A DNA stretch of 64,000 nucleotides from JAAFHI01 sp039793685 (GCA_039793685.1 JBDRAL010000013.1:62001-126000), one strand, 5' to 3'; positions 43,190 to 51,699 are shown, counted from the stretch's first letter. Translations and numbers: made by a program. Notes: generated by a model from the letters alone, not told the origin.

Positions 43190-44635
43190 TCACTTTTCCT
43201 TCAAATGTTTCTTCACGTTCTGAAGTAGCGCGTCCGGTTCGAACGGCTTGGTCATGTACTGGGCTGCGCCGGCGAGCCGGCCCTGAACCTTGTCGAAGAA
43301 ACCGTCTTTGCCCGAAAGCATGACAATCGGGATGTGCTTGGTCGCCTTGTTTCCCCGAATCTGCTTGCACACCTGATACCCGTCCATACCCGGCATCGTG
43401 ATGTCGAGCAGAATCAGATCCGGCAGCGTTTCCTTGAGCTTCGACAGTGCTTCATAACCGTCGGCGGCGGTAATGACCTTGTAGCCATTCTTTTCCAAAG
43501 TCATTGCGACAATCTTGCGAACCGTCAAACTGTCGTCCACCGCGAGAATAATTTTTTGCCTCGTACCGGGAGCGCTTGAAGGAGCCGATGGAGGGCTGGA
43601 CGACCGATCATATTGCGGCGGCTGGGGAACGCTCGATGGGGTCGACGGGGTCGCCGCTGGCGGAACCAGCGACTGAACCCTCAGCCGAACCTGCTCGACT
43701 CCGGCAGCCAGTTCGGCATCCTGCGGACGCATCCGGCTGGCCGAACGCAGATGCGTCAACGCTTCGCCGGGCCGCTTCAGATTGAGATAGGCAATGGCCG
43801 CGCCGAAATGCAGATCGGCATCGAATTCGGAATCCGGCAAACGTTCGAAACGGATAATGGCCTGACGGATGATCTCGACGTTGGCTTCGGCGTTGTTCAT
43901 GGCTGCGTCAATCTGACGCAGCGACTGGATGGCGCCGCAGTTGACGCACTTCCCGGATGTGGGAACGCTCGGCGCGGCACAGACGACGCACCGCAGCGTC
44001 CGCGATGGCGGCGGCGGGACGGCCGACATGGCCACCGTGGGGGCGTTGGGTCCGAGGGAAGGCGGCGGCGGCGGCAAGGGCCGAATCGCCTGCGCCTCCA
44101 CCGTCGGTTTCGCCGGGTCAATCGGCGGCGGGGCCGGACGCGGGGGGACCGCGCCGGCCTGAACCGTGACGGCGCCAACCGGCGGGCTCGGCGGCGCGGG
44201 CTCCGAGCGAACGGTGGTCGCGCCGACTTCCGGAGTCGGCCGGTTCTCGACCGTCGTCGCGTCCGGCGGCGCCAGGGGCCGGATGGCGGGCGGGTCGGCG
44301 GGTGGCGCGACATACCCCGGTGGCAACGTCAGCGGCCGCGTCGCCGGGGCCGGTGGCGCGGCGGCCTGCTGCATTGACCGAATCTTTTCAAGCCAGTCGC
44401 GGGCCTGCTTGTTTTCAGGATTGATCGCGAGCACCTTGTTCAGACACCACGCGGCATCCTTCGGGGTCAACGACACCGAAGCGCGCCACATCCAGGCGGC
44501 CTCGTTCTCAGGATCGAGTTCGGTAACCTCGATCAACAGGGGACGGGCCTGCCCCTTGTCCCCGGCTTTCGCGGCGGCAATTGCCTGCTGCAACAATGCC
44601 GCCACATTGGCGGAAGGATGTCTCGGCTCTGACAT
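43190..44635 (-). CDS. TPR - zinc ribbon - TPR - receiver protein (PilG position)
   Basis: 481 residues; start at 44635, since the frame to 44707 adds unconserved residues. N-terminal TPR-like helices (about 8-90, ENEAAWMWRASVSLTPKDAAWCLNKVL), a long Pro/Ala-rich linker, a zinc ribbon with two CxxC pairs (CVVCAAPSVPTSGKCVNCGA), another helical TPR region, a second Pro/Ser linker, and a C-terminal receiver (about 355-478: ILAVDDSLTVRKIV, Asp in LILLDITMPGMDGYQ, Lys in YMTKPFEPD). It is the first gene of the cluster, where Pseudomonas has the small receiver PilG. The added domains suggest a scaffold that takes phosphate and binds several partners. Confidence 0.88.
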   Translation of the reverse strand: MSEPRHPSANVAALLQQAIAAAKAGDKGQARPLLIEVTELDPENEAAWMWRASVSLTPKDAAWCLNKVLAINPENKQARDWLEKIRSMQQAAAPPAPATRPLTLPPGYVAPPADPPAIRPLAPPDATTVENRPTPEVGATTVRSEPAPPSPPVGAVTVQAGAVPPRPAPPPIDPAKPTVEAQAIRPLPPPPPSLGPNAPTVAMSAVPPPPSRTLRCVVCAAPSVPTSGKCVNCGAIQSLRQIDAAMNNAEANVEIIRQAIIRFERLPDSEFDADLHFGAAIAYLNLKRPGEALTHLRSASRMRPQDAELAAGVEQVRLRVQSLVPPAATPSTPSSVPQPPQYDRSSSPPSAPSSAPGTRQKIILAVDDSLTVRKIVAMTLEKNGYKVITAADGYEALSKLKETLPDLILLDITMPGMDGYQVCKQIRGNKATKHIPIVMLSGKDGFFDKVQGRLAGAAQYMTKPFEPDALLQNVKKHLKEK

Positions 44636-44874
44636 TGGAACTTTTCGCCTTTTGTACCGAGTGATCGGACGCGCCAATAAAGGGTCGCCCAAGTGTTGCC
44701 TCTCCACATGCTCACTCAGGATTATTTCAGGATTCTGTTGCGAAAATGGTGCGAGATGCAGTGAATCTTAGAGGAAAGCCGGTTTCAACCGCAACGTGAC
44801 AAACATTTGAGGCGAAGCGCGGGGGTTATTCCTGCCCTTCGCCCCAACCATCCCGCTCAGGCGTTCAGGAATGT

Positions 44875-45780
44875 TCAGTAAAGATTCGGTACATAAAACT
44901 GCTCGCTGCGCGGCGGACGCTGATAGTCGCCCGCCGGAATGCGCGGCGGCAGATCCATGATTTCGAGTGGAAGATCCTCGTAGGGCACTTTCGCCAGAAT
45001 GTGACTCAGGCAGTTGAGCCGCGCCCGCTCCTTGTCGTCCGATTCGACCGTGAACCACGGCGCTTCGGGAATGTTCGTATGGCGCAACATCATGTCCTTC
45101 GCCTTCGAATACTCCACCCAGCGATTGCGCGATTCGAGGTCCATCGGACTCAGCTTCCACCGCTTGAGCGGATGGTTGAGCCGCTGCTGGAACCGTCGCT
45201 CCTGTTCCTCGTCGCTCACCGAAAACCAGTACTTCAACAGGATGATGCCCGACCGGACCAGCATGCGCTCGAACTCAGGGCACGAGCGCATGAATTCATC
45301 GTATTCCTCGTCGTTGCAGAACCCCATCACCCGTTCGACGCCGGCCCGGTTGTACCAACTGCGGTCAAGAATCACCATTTCGCCGGCCGACGGCAGATGC
45401 TGAACGTACCGCTGGAAATACCACTGCGTCCGCTCGCGATCCGACGGCTTGCTCAGGGCGACGACCCGGCATCCCCGAGGATTCAGACCTTCCATGATGC
45501 GCTGGATCGTGCCGCCCTTCCCCGCCGCGTCGCGCCCTTCGAAAATCAGCACGACCTTCATTTCCTTGTGCTTGACCCAGCGCTGCATCTTGCTCAGTTC
45601 GACCTGAAGGCGGAAAAGCTCGTTTTCATAAAACTTCTTGGAAAGCGGTTGCTGAGACTGCTGGAATACCTCCTCGTGCGGCCGCTCGGCGTCATCGACG
45701 ACGACGAACGGGGCCGGCACCTGACCACCGTTTTTCTTTTTATCCTTCTTGTGCTTCTTGTCCTTTTTATCCTTGCTCAT
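44875..45780 (-). CDS. ppk2: Polyphosphate kinase 2 (PPK2 family)
   Basis: 301 residues; start at 45780 with AAGGAGT upstream, rather than 45852. The N-terminus is very Lys-rich (KDKKDKKHKKDKKK), a possible polyphosphate- or nucleic-acid-binding tail. Walker A is FEGRDAAGKGG, the lid has RERTQWYFQRY, and Walker B-like VILDRSWYNRAGVERVMGF. C-terminal motifs RWKLSPMDLESR and SHILAKVPYEDLP are typical of the one-domain PPK2 enzymes, which use polyphosphate to phosphorylate nucleoside di- or monophosphates. The subclass cannot be fixed by eye. It stands alone, between the chemosensory cluster and folD. Confidence 0.93.
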   Translation of the reverse strand: MSKDKKDKKHKKDKKKNGGQVPAPFVVVDDAERPHEEVFQQSQQPLSKKFYENELFRLQVELSKMQRWVKHKEMKVVLIFEGRDAAGKGGTIQRIMEGLNPRGCRVVALSKPSDRERTQWYFQRYVQHLPSAGEMVILDRSWYNRAGVERVMGFCNDEEYDEFMRSCPEFERMLVRSGIILLKYWFSVSDEEQERRFQQRLNHPLKRWKLSPMDLESRNRWVEYSKAKDMMLRHTNIPEAPWFTVESDDKERARLNCLSHILAKVPYEDLPLEIMDLPPRIPAGDYQRPPRSEQFYVPNLY

Positions 45781-45955
45781 GCCTGTGACTCCTTGGGTGA
45801 AATGACCGTCCGGAAGCTCCCTGCCGTCATGGCCGGAGCGAAAGCGGGCCACCCGACGGGTCGGACCGCCTCGAATTCAACATACCCTTTTTGGAATTTC
45901 TGGAAGCCCCATTCTGCGCCCGACCGAGAAACCGGCGCAACCGCGAACTTTTGGG

Positions 45956-46130
45956 GAGTGGTTAGCAGTCAGCAGTTAGCAGTCAGTGATTGGATGAGAC
46001 TTGGGCGACTTGACGCTTCTTCAACCGAGCCGATATTAGTGGGTAGCAGTTAGCAGATAGTCGTTAGTCGTCAGTGGAAAATACATACGACCAACGACTA
46101 ACTGCTAACAGCTAACCGCTGACCACTAAA
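45956..46130. repeat. CAGTTAG heptamers between PPK2 and folD
   Basis: AGTTAGC/AGTCAGC units (45956-45992 and 46040-46075) are followed by the inverted arm ACTAACG/ACTGCTA/ACAGCTA (46085-46125), which ends five bases before the folD ribosome site. The 359-bp gap between the PPK2 start and folD holds nothing else recognised. Confidence 0.75.
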
Positions 46131-46139
46131 GGACCCGCC

Positions 46140-47057
46140 GTGACCGCTCGACTCCTCCTCGCCAAACCCGTCGCCGAAAAGATTCAGACCGAAGTCGCCG
46201 AAACCGCCCGGCATCTCGCCGAAAAAGGCCACCGCCCGGGCCTCGCCGCCGTCCTCGTCGGCAACGACCCGGCCTCCCACACCTACGTCGGAAGCAAGGT
46301 CAAAACCTGCCAGAACCTCGGACTGCATTCGGAGAAAATCGAACTCCCCGCCGAAACTACCACCGCGCAACTGCTCGCCGTCGTCGAGGAACTCAACCGT
46401 CGTTCCGACATTCACGGCATCCTCGTGCAGATGCCGCTGCCGTCGCACATCGACTCGCCCGCGATCATCCGCGCCATTCATCCCGACAAGGACGTGGACG
46501 GCTTCCACCCGGTCAGCGCCGGACGGCTCGTGCTGAAACAGGAAGGCTTCGTGCCCTGCACTCCGGCGGGAATTATTGAAATGCTGGAGTTCTACGACAT
46601 TCCGGTACGCGGCGCGCGCGCGGTCGTGCTTGGCCGCAGCACCATCGTCGGCCTGCCGATGTCGCTTTTATTGCTGCACCGCGACGCCACCGTCACCGTC
46701 TGCCACTCGCGCACGCCCGACATCGCCCGCGTCGCGCGCGAAGCCGACATTCTCGTCGCCGCCATCGGACGTACCAGCTTCGTGACCGAAGATTTCATTC
46801 GCGAAGGCGCGACCGTCGTGGACGTGGGCATCAACCGCGTCTCGACACCCGAAGACGTGGCCGAATACTTCGGCGATGACGAAAAACGCCGCGCCGATAT
46901 TGAAAAGAAGGGCTACACCATCATCGGCGACGTTCATCCGCGCCACGCAATCGAACGCGCCGCCAACTTCACGCCGGTTCCCGGCGGCGTCGGCCCGCTC
47001 ACGATTGCGATGCTGATGAAGAACACCGTCCGCGCGGCGGAAAGAAGCGTCAAGTAA
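46140..47057 (+). CDS. folD: Bifunctional methylenetetrahydrofolate dehydrogenase / cyclohydrolase
   Basis: 305 residues, GTG start with AAAGGA at the right distance. Active-site motif YVGSKVKTCQNLG holds the catalytic Lys; the substrate loop is VQMPLPSHID; DKDVDGFHP and PCTPAGIIEML are family signatures; the NADP site is VVLGRSTIVGLPM; the end has PVPGGVGPLTIAMLM. The enzyme interconverts 5,10-methylene-THF and 10-formyl-THF in the cytosol for purine and formyl-Met synthesis. It is transcribed alone and ends at a strong intrinsic terminator. Confidence 0.96.
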   Translation: MTARLLLAKPVAEKIQTEVAETARHLAEKGHRPGLAAVLVGNDPASHTYVGSKVKTCQNLGLHSEKIELPAETTTAQLLAVVEELNRRSDIHGILVQMPLPSHIDSPAIIRAIHPDKDVDGFHPVSAGRLVLKQEGFVPCTPAGIIEMLEFYDIPVRGARAVVLGRSTIVGLPMSLLLLHRDATVTVCHSRTPDIARVAREADILVAAIGRTSFVTEDFIREGATVVDVGINRVSTPEDVAEYFGDDEKRRADIEKKGYTIIGDVHPRHAIERAANFTPVPGGVGPLTIAMLMKNTVRAAERSVK

Positions 47058-47080
47058 CATTTTTCCGGCACGGAAAAAGA

Positions 47081-47118
47081 AAACGCCCCGATGCATGATG
47101 GCTTCGGGGCGTTTTTTC
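47081..47118 (+). terminator. Rho-independent terminator of folD
   Basis: AAAACGCCCCGA (47081-47092) pairs with TCGGGGCGTTTT (47105-47116) around a 12-nt loop and ends in a run of six T (47113-47118), 24 bp after the folD stop. Confidence 0.9.
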
Positions 47119-47194
47119 TTATGGTTTTGAAAAGTTGTTTCGGTAATACGATCACGTTGTTGAATGACCAACCAATGCCCCATCGGGGCGGCGT

Positions 47195-47290
47195 TACCAT
47201 ACCCGAGGGCGAGCGAAGCAAAGCCCTCGGAACGCACGGAACACACCACCCGAGCCGCGTCAGCGGCGAGGGGTGTTCTGACCGGTTCAA
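47195..47290. repeat. Pair of GC-rich hairpins, probable REP-like unit
   Basis: CCGAGGGC/GCCCTCGG encloses 12 nt (about 47200-47229), and GCCGC/GCGGC encloses 4 nt (about 47255-47270) within AACAC..GGTGTT flanks. It lies between the folD terminator and the lipoprotein terminator. Related only by general style to the other hairpins in the window. Confidence 0.4.
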
Positions 47291-47314
47291 ATTTCAAAAA
47301 CCAATGGATGATCT

Positions 47315-47346
47315 GAAGACCCGGTCACGAACCTGACCGGGTCTTC
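47315..47346 (-). terminator. Hairpin at the end of the lipoprotein gene
   Basis: GAAGACCCGGTCA (47315-47327) pairs perfectly over 13 bp with TGACCGGGTCTTC (47334-47346) around a 6-nt loop. It overlaps the TGA stop of the lipoprotein gene. The U-run after it on the minus strand is poor, so it may act with Rho or protect the 3' end. Confidence 0.6.
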
Positions 47347-47830
47347 AACGTTTGGAAGACTTCTTTGGACTCATTGTCGGCATGGATTCAGGAGAAGCCT
47401 CGGAAAGCGGCCCAATCCCGTTTGGCTCGACATTTTCAAACACCCGAAAAACCGCCGCCGAGTCGCGCAATGCCTTGATTACGTTACGTTTTTCTTCCGG
47501 GGTGGCGTTCGGCTGAAAGTTGATGGCGAATCCATCGTATTTCCCGTTCCTGACCATAAAAATCTCCCTTACTCCATCGGGGAGATCATGGCCGCTCCTG
47601 CCGGGAACATGTTTTTCAATCAGTGTCTCGCTGGCCTGCGCCCTTTGGTCCTGCGTCAGATCCGCCGAATAGAAAAAGACGACGTCGGCTTTCCCTCCAA
47701 AACTCTTCATCTGATCCGCTTCCGGATTATGGCCGGTGCAGGCGGCTCCCAGCCCGAGAACAAGGAAGCTCATCCAGAAAAGAAAACATCGCCCGTAACC
47801 GCAGCGTTTTCGTGAGTCAGTGGGGAACAT
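47345..47830 (-). CDS. Putative lipoprotein of unknown function
   Basis: 161 residues from the ATG at 47830, which has GAGGCG upstream; a GTG at 47845 is possible. The N-terminus is basic, then a hydrophobic helix (FLFWMSFLVLGLGAAC) ending in a lipobox LGAAC, so the Cys would be lipidated and the protein anchored in a membrane. The mature part (about 130 residues) has VVFFYSADLTQDQRAQASETLIEK and FAINFQPNATPEEKRNVIKAL with no known family; it might be related to permuted FtsX/PAAR-like stress-response folds, but I cannot support any. It is transcribed on its own or as the last gene after the TPR gene. Confidence 0.65.
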   Translation of the reverse strand: MFPTDSRKRCGYGRCFLFWMSFLVLGLGAACTGHNPEADQMKSFGGKADVVFFYSADLTQDQRAQASETLIEKHVPGRSGHDLPDGVREIFMVRNGKYDGFAINFQPNATPEEKRNVIKALRDSAAVFRVFENVEPNGIGPLSEASPESMPTMSPKKSSKR

Positions 47831-47871
47831 ATTTCGCCTCGGCACGAGGTCGCAGGCAATGGGAAACTGCC

Positions 47872-49062
47872 CTAATCAATGGTCAGAAAGCTCTCGTTGT
47901 CTCCGGGGCGACGCGTTTTGCGGGCTTTCTCGATCCGCTCGGAGAATCCCTCGCGTGCGTTGGGGACCATTTTAAAAGCCGTTTCGAAAGCCTGGCCCGC
48001 TTCATCGTCCCGGTTGAGATAGGTCAGCACGAATCCCCGTTCGAGATGAAGGAAAAAGTTCATCTGCTGATCGTTCGAAAACCGAATGGCTTCGTCGTAG
48101 TCCTTTAACGCCGCGTCGTACTTTCCCAGCGCCGTCAAAGACAGGGCGCGGAAAAGCCGGCCCGACACATCGTTCGGCGAGGTCGCGAGAACCACATCGA
48201 ATTCCTTGACGGCCTCCGCGTGTTTTTTGACACGGTAGTACTCGTTCCCCTTCTGAATGTGGGCCATCCACGACAATGAACCGGTCAGCACCTGCGTCGG
48301 CCCGTTCGTACCGGAGTGCCGGGGCCGACCGGGTTCCGAAGAGGCCGTTTCCTGGAGGACCGTGTTGTTCGAAGAATCGTTCGCGATGACCTGATCGAGC
48401 GCTTGCAGCATGTCGTCGCTGCGGTGAAGCTTGCGGTAGATCTGCGACTTTCCGAGGTAGGCCAGGGCATTTTTCGGGTCGATCTGGAGAGCGGCGCTGA
48501 AATCGTTGAGCGCGGCGTCGTAGTTTTTCATTTCGAAGAATTGAAATCCCCGGCTGATGAGATGACGGTCGTTCTTGGGCTCCATCGAAACCGCCAGGTT
48601 GTAATTTTCCAGTGCCGCCGCCTGGTTCCCCGTCATTTTGTGGATATAGGCGCGCGCCGCGAAGACTTCCCCGGTTCGATATTCGAGCCGGAGGGCTTCC
48701 TCAAGATCCGCCATGGACTCTTTCCACTGTTTGTTATTGGAAAGAAATTGTCCACGTTCATAGCGCACTTCGCCTGATTTCGGCTCCAGTTCTACCGCCT
48801 TGTCAAAATCCGCCCGGGCTCCCTGCACGTTACCGGTCTGGAAACGGACCTTGGCGCGCCGGATGTACAGATCAGCCGAGCCAGGGGCCAGTTCGATGGC
48901 CCGCTCGATATCCTGAAGGGCTTCGCGAAATTCCTGCCGCTGCTGGTGGGCTTCGGCGCTCTCGATCAGTTTGGCAACTTCGCCGGACGGCTTTTGCGCT
49001 TCCTGACCGAAAACCGGAAACGGAAACAACATCAAGAAAAACACCCGCGCCAGTTTCGACAT
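47872..49062 (-). CDS. Secreted TPR-repeat protein
   Basis: 396 residues. A signal peptide is present (1-19, FFLMLFPFPVFGQ). At least six tetratricopeptide repeats follow, for example FREALQDIERAIELAPGSADLY, then NVQGARADFDKAVELEP and NYDAALNDFSAALQIDPKNALAYLGK. A low-complexity Ser/Pro/Gly break (about 232-262) separates two TPR blocks. The protein is likely periplasmic and a protein-binding scaffold. No partner is evident. It is 41 bp upstream of the lipoprotein gene in the same direction, so the two probably share a transcript. Confidence 0.82.
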   Translation of the reverse strand: MSKLARVFFLMLFPFPVFGQEAQKPSGEVAKLIESAEAHQQRQEFREALQDIERAIELAPGSADLYIRRAKVRFQTGNVQGARADFDKAVELEPKSGEVRYERGQFLSNNKQWKESMADLEEALRLEYRTGEVFAARAYIHKMTGNQAAALENYNLAVSMEPKNDRHLISRGFQFFEMKNYDAALNDFSAALQIDPKNALAYLGKSQIYRKLHRSDDMLQALDQVIANDSSNNTVLQETASSEPGRPRHSGTNGPTQVLTGSLSWMAHIQKGNEYYRVKKHAEAVKEFDVVLATSPNDVSGRLFRALSLTALGKYDAALKDYDEAIRFSNDQQMNFFLHLERGFVLTYLNRDDEAGQAFETAFKMVPNAREGFSERIEKARKTRRPGDNESFLTID

Positions 49063-49146
49063 GAAAACTCCTCCATAACGTTCGATGAAACGGGTACTGT
49101 TGGGGTTTCATAACATGGAGCGTTTCCATTCACCAAACATTCCGTC

Positions 49147-49184
49147 AAAAAAAGAGCGGATGGAACATGTCGTTCCACCCGCTC
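49147..49184 (-). terminator. Rho-independent terminator of the gamma-glutamyltransferase gene
   Basis: On the minus strand a 13-bp stem (49184-49172 with 49166-49154, one G-U pair) and a 5-nt loop are followed by seven T (49153-49147), 30 bp after the stop codon. Confidence 0.9.
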
Positions 49185-49214
49185 CCGTTTTCACTGCCGA
49201 CTGGTCCGCGTGGC

Positions 49215-50912
49215 TCAGTATCCCGCGGCCTGACCGTCCTTGCGCGATTCCGACGCGCCGTAGAACACCTTGTTCTTCGGGTCCCAGCGGATCGCCTGAT
49301 ACCCGCCGTAATCGCCGACCGAATAGCCGACCTTGTGGCCCGACTTGATGAGTTCGCGGATGGTTTCGTACGGGAAGCCGGTTTCGAGCGTAATCTGCCC
49401 GACGCCCGCCATCTTCTCGCCGGTCGGTTCCGATGAACCCTGATGGTCGATGCGGGGCGCGTCCCCGGCCTCCTGAATGTTCATGCCGAAGTCGATGACA
49501 TTCATCAGAATTTCGACATGGCCGAGCGGCTGGAATCCGCCGCCCATCACGCCGAAGCTCATAAAAGGCTCGCCGTCCTTCGTCACGAACGCGGGAATGA
49601 TCGTGTGGAACGGCCGCTTGCCGGGCGCGTAGGTGTTGGCCTGCCCTTCTTCGAGCGTGAACATTTCGCCGCGGTCCTGAAGGATGAAACCGAGACCGTC
49701 CGGGCACATCCCCGAACCCATGCCGCGATAGTTGCTCTGAATCAGCGACACCATCATTCCCGACTCGTCGGCGGTCGTCATGTAAATCGTGTCGCCCTGC
49801 ATCAGCGCGGGATTGCCCGCGTCATAGCGCGCGCCAGCGCGATTCGGATTGATGAGCTTGCGGCGCTCCTCGGCGTACGGTTTGGAAATCAGCCCCTTGA
49901 CCGGAATCTTCGCGAACTCCGGATCGGCATAAAACTTCGCGCGATCTTCAAACGCCAGCTTCTTCGCTTCCACGAAGTAATGAACATGCTCGCGGCTGCC
50001 GAAACCGAACGACTTCATGTCGTAACCTTCGAGAATGTTCAGCATCTGCAACGCCGCGATGCCCTGGCCGTTGGGCGGAAGTTCCCATACGTCGTAGCCG
50101 CGATAGTTGGTCGAAACCGGCTCGACCCAGTCGGAGTGATGCGCCGCCATGTCTTCATAGGAAAGAAAGCCGCCCTGTTTCTGCATGAAATCGCCGATGG
50201 TCCGCGCGATGTCGCCCTTGTAGAACTCGTCGCGTCCGCCCTTGGCGATCTTTTCGAGCGTGTTGGCGAGATTCGGGTTCTTGAAGATTTCACCTTTCGC
50301 GGGCGTCTTGCCGCCCGGCGCGTAGGTGTCGGTCACATTCGGAAAGCGCGACAACGACGCCGTGTTCCGTTGCAGATAGTAGGCAATCAGTTCTGAAACG
50401 GGAAAACCTTCGCGGGCGTAACGAATCGCCGGTTCGAGGTTTTCCGCCATCGGACGCTTGCCGAATTTCTTGTGCAGTTCAAACCAGCCGTCCACACAGC
50501 CCGGCACGCTCACCGGCAGCGGCCCGAGCGACGGAATGCTTTTCAGATTGCGCTTTTTGAACTCGTCGAGGGTGAGACTCTTGGGCGACCGGCCGCTGGC
50601 GTTCAGACCGTAGAGCTTTTTCGTCGCCGGGTCCCAGACGATGGCGAACAGGTCGCCGCCGATGCCGTTGCTGACCGGCTCCATCAATCCCAGCGCGGCG
50701 TTCGCGCCGATGGCGGCATCCACCGCCGAGCCGCCGCGTTTGAGAATGTCGAGCGCGACCTGCGTCACGAGCGGATGACTCGTGCAGGCCATGCCGTGGC
50801 GGGCGATGACTTCCGACCGCGTGGCGAACGACCGCCCCGTGATGCGGTCTTCGGTAAACGCGAGACTTGAAAAGAAAAGGACGCAAACAAGCGCGAGACA
50901 CAACGGACGCAT
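49215..50912 (-). CDS. ggt: Gamma-glutamyltransferase
   Basis: 565 residues from the ATG at 50912, which starts a good signal peptide (MRPLCLALVCVLFFSSLAF); the frame to 50945 adds residues without support. The heavy-chain region has MACTSHPLVTQVALDIL and GGSAVDAAIGANAALGLMEP. The autocleavage and nucleophile Thr is in GDTIYMTTADESG, and the downstream loop GVMGGGFQPLGHVE is the oxyanion region. The precursor self-cleaves in the periplasm and then transfers or hydrolyses gamma-glutamyl groups of glutathione and related peptides. The length is normal. No glutathione genes are near. It ends at a strong terminator. Confidence 0.93.
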   Translation of the reverse strand: MRPLCLALVCVLFFSSLAFTEDRITGRSFATRSEVIARHGMACTSHPLVTQVALDILKRGGSAVDAAIGANAALGLMEPVSNGIGGDLFAIVWDPATKKLYGLNASGRSPKSLTLDEFKKRNLKSIPSLGPLPVSVPGCVDGWFELHKKFGKRPMAENLEPAIRYAREGFPVSELIAYYLQRNTASLSRFPNVTDTYAPGGKTPAKGEIFKNPNLANTLEKIAKGGRDEFYKGDIARTIGDFMQKQGGFLSYEDMAAHHSDWVEPVSTNYRGYDVWELPPNGQGIAALQMLNILEGYDMKSFGFGSREHVHYFVEAKKLAFEDRAKFYADPEFAKIPVKGLISKPYAEERRKLINPNRAGARYDAGNPALMQGDTIYMTTADESGMMVSLIQSNYRGMGSGMCPDGLGFILQDRGEMFTLEEGQANTYAPGKRPFHTIIPAFVTKDGEPFMSFGVMGGGFQPLGHVEILMNVIDFGMNIQEAGDAPRIDHQGSSEPTGEKMAGVGQITLETGFPYETIRELIKSGHKVGYSVGDYGGYQAIRWDPKNKVFYGASESRKDGQAAGY

Positions 50913-51127
50913 GGCGAAAACTCCCGAATCGCGCCGCCGCGACACACGTCTCCCCGGCGACGGATTCTCAGAAATCAGGATAAAAGGAAGGTTCTCGCAT
51001 CATTCATTCGAAGCCGCGCGCTTTCAAGCCGATGTGGCGGGATTACCATTATTTCAACAACCACGCCAGATCCAGAAAACAAATACTCCGGGACATACAA
51101 ACGGCAGGGTACGAATTACTTCAAGTG

Positions 51128-51607
51128 TCAACCAGGCAAAGGCAAACCCATTCGATTTTGAAAAATCTTGTAGAAGAATTCATCGAATGAGCCGGTTGAA
51201 AGATACAAGTCTTCGGAAAATGAATAGGATTGAAATAATTCTTCTGAAAAGTTGTACACAAAAACATCGAGTTCGTTGAAACCGATGAAACAGAAATTAC
51301 CTTTTCCGGAAAGCCAATCTCCCTTTTCTTCGGAATCATCAATAATTGAGGGAATGATGACTCTTTTAGAGTTTTTTTCCAGAATTGGTTCAGTCGAATT
51401 GAAGTAAATCCCGTCCCAATTCAGTCCGTTACATCGAAAGAGAAAGTATTTATAGGAATCGGGAAGGTTTCTCCCAAACTTTTCCTTGAAGTAATTTTCC
51501 ACTTCAGAAACCTGAATCGGAGAAGCTGGTAAAGGGAGGTTTTCCTTCGGACAGATTTCTTTCATTTCTTGCTCAATCAAAGAAAGAATCTTTTCAAACT
51601 TCATCAT
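51128..51607 (-). CDS. SMI1/KNR4 (SUKH)-family immunity-like protein, YrhA type
   Basis: 159 residues. The core PIQVSEVENYFKEKFGRNLP then YKYFLFRCNGLNWDGIYF and FCFIGFNELDVFVYN matches the SUKH fold, common in immunity proteins against contact-dependent and Rhs toxins. Base composition is strikingly AT-rich compared with all neighbours, indicating transfer. The first codons overlap the stop of a short protein-like frame on the same strand (51594-51692), the coupling seen in toxin-immunity pairs. No complete toxin gene is present. It could also have been kept as an orphan immunity gene against neighbours' toxins. Confidence 0.8.
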   Translation of the reverse strand: MMKFEKILSLIEQEMKEICPKENLPLPASPIQVSEVENYFKEKFGRNLPDSYKYFLFRCNGLNWDGIYFNSTEPILEKNSKRVIIPSIIDDSEEKGDWLSGKGNFCFIGFNELDVFVYNFSEELFQSYSFSEDLYLSTGSFDEFFYKIFQNRMGLPLPG

Positions 51608-51692
51608 CTTTTATTCTCTGAAAATGGAATGGCGGGAAGGTTTGTTCATCATTCAAGTCGATGTAACGTAAGCGGTTGCCGCCGGGGAAATC
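51594..51692 (-). pseudogene. Possible remnant of a toxin C-terminus coupled to the SUKH gene
   Basis: A 32-codon stretch reads DFPGGNRLRYIDLNDE and then QTFPPFHFQRIKDDEV before a TGA that overlaps the SUKH start (the SUKH ATG at 51607-51605 lies in a different phase). It looks protein-like and has no start of its own; upstream it runs into the end of the kinase gene at 51700 in a different frame. I infer a toxin tail left after deletion. Short length makes this uncertain. Confidence 0.35.
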
Positions 51693-51699
51693 GGGCGCC

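Noticed and set aside
51032..51190. 53-codon frame on the plus strand overlapping the end of the SUKH gene.
   Set aside because: No ribosome site and no recognisable protein; the SUKH frame on the other strand explains the DNA better.
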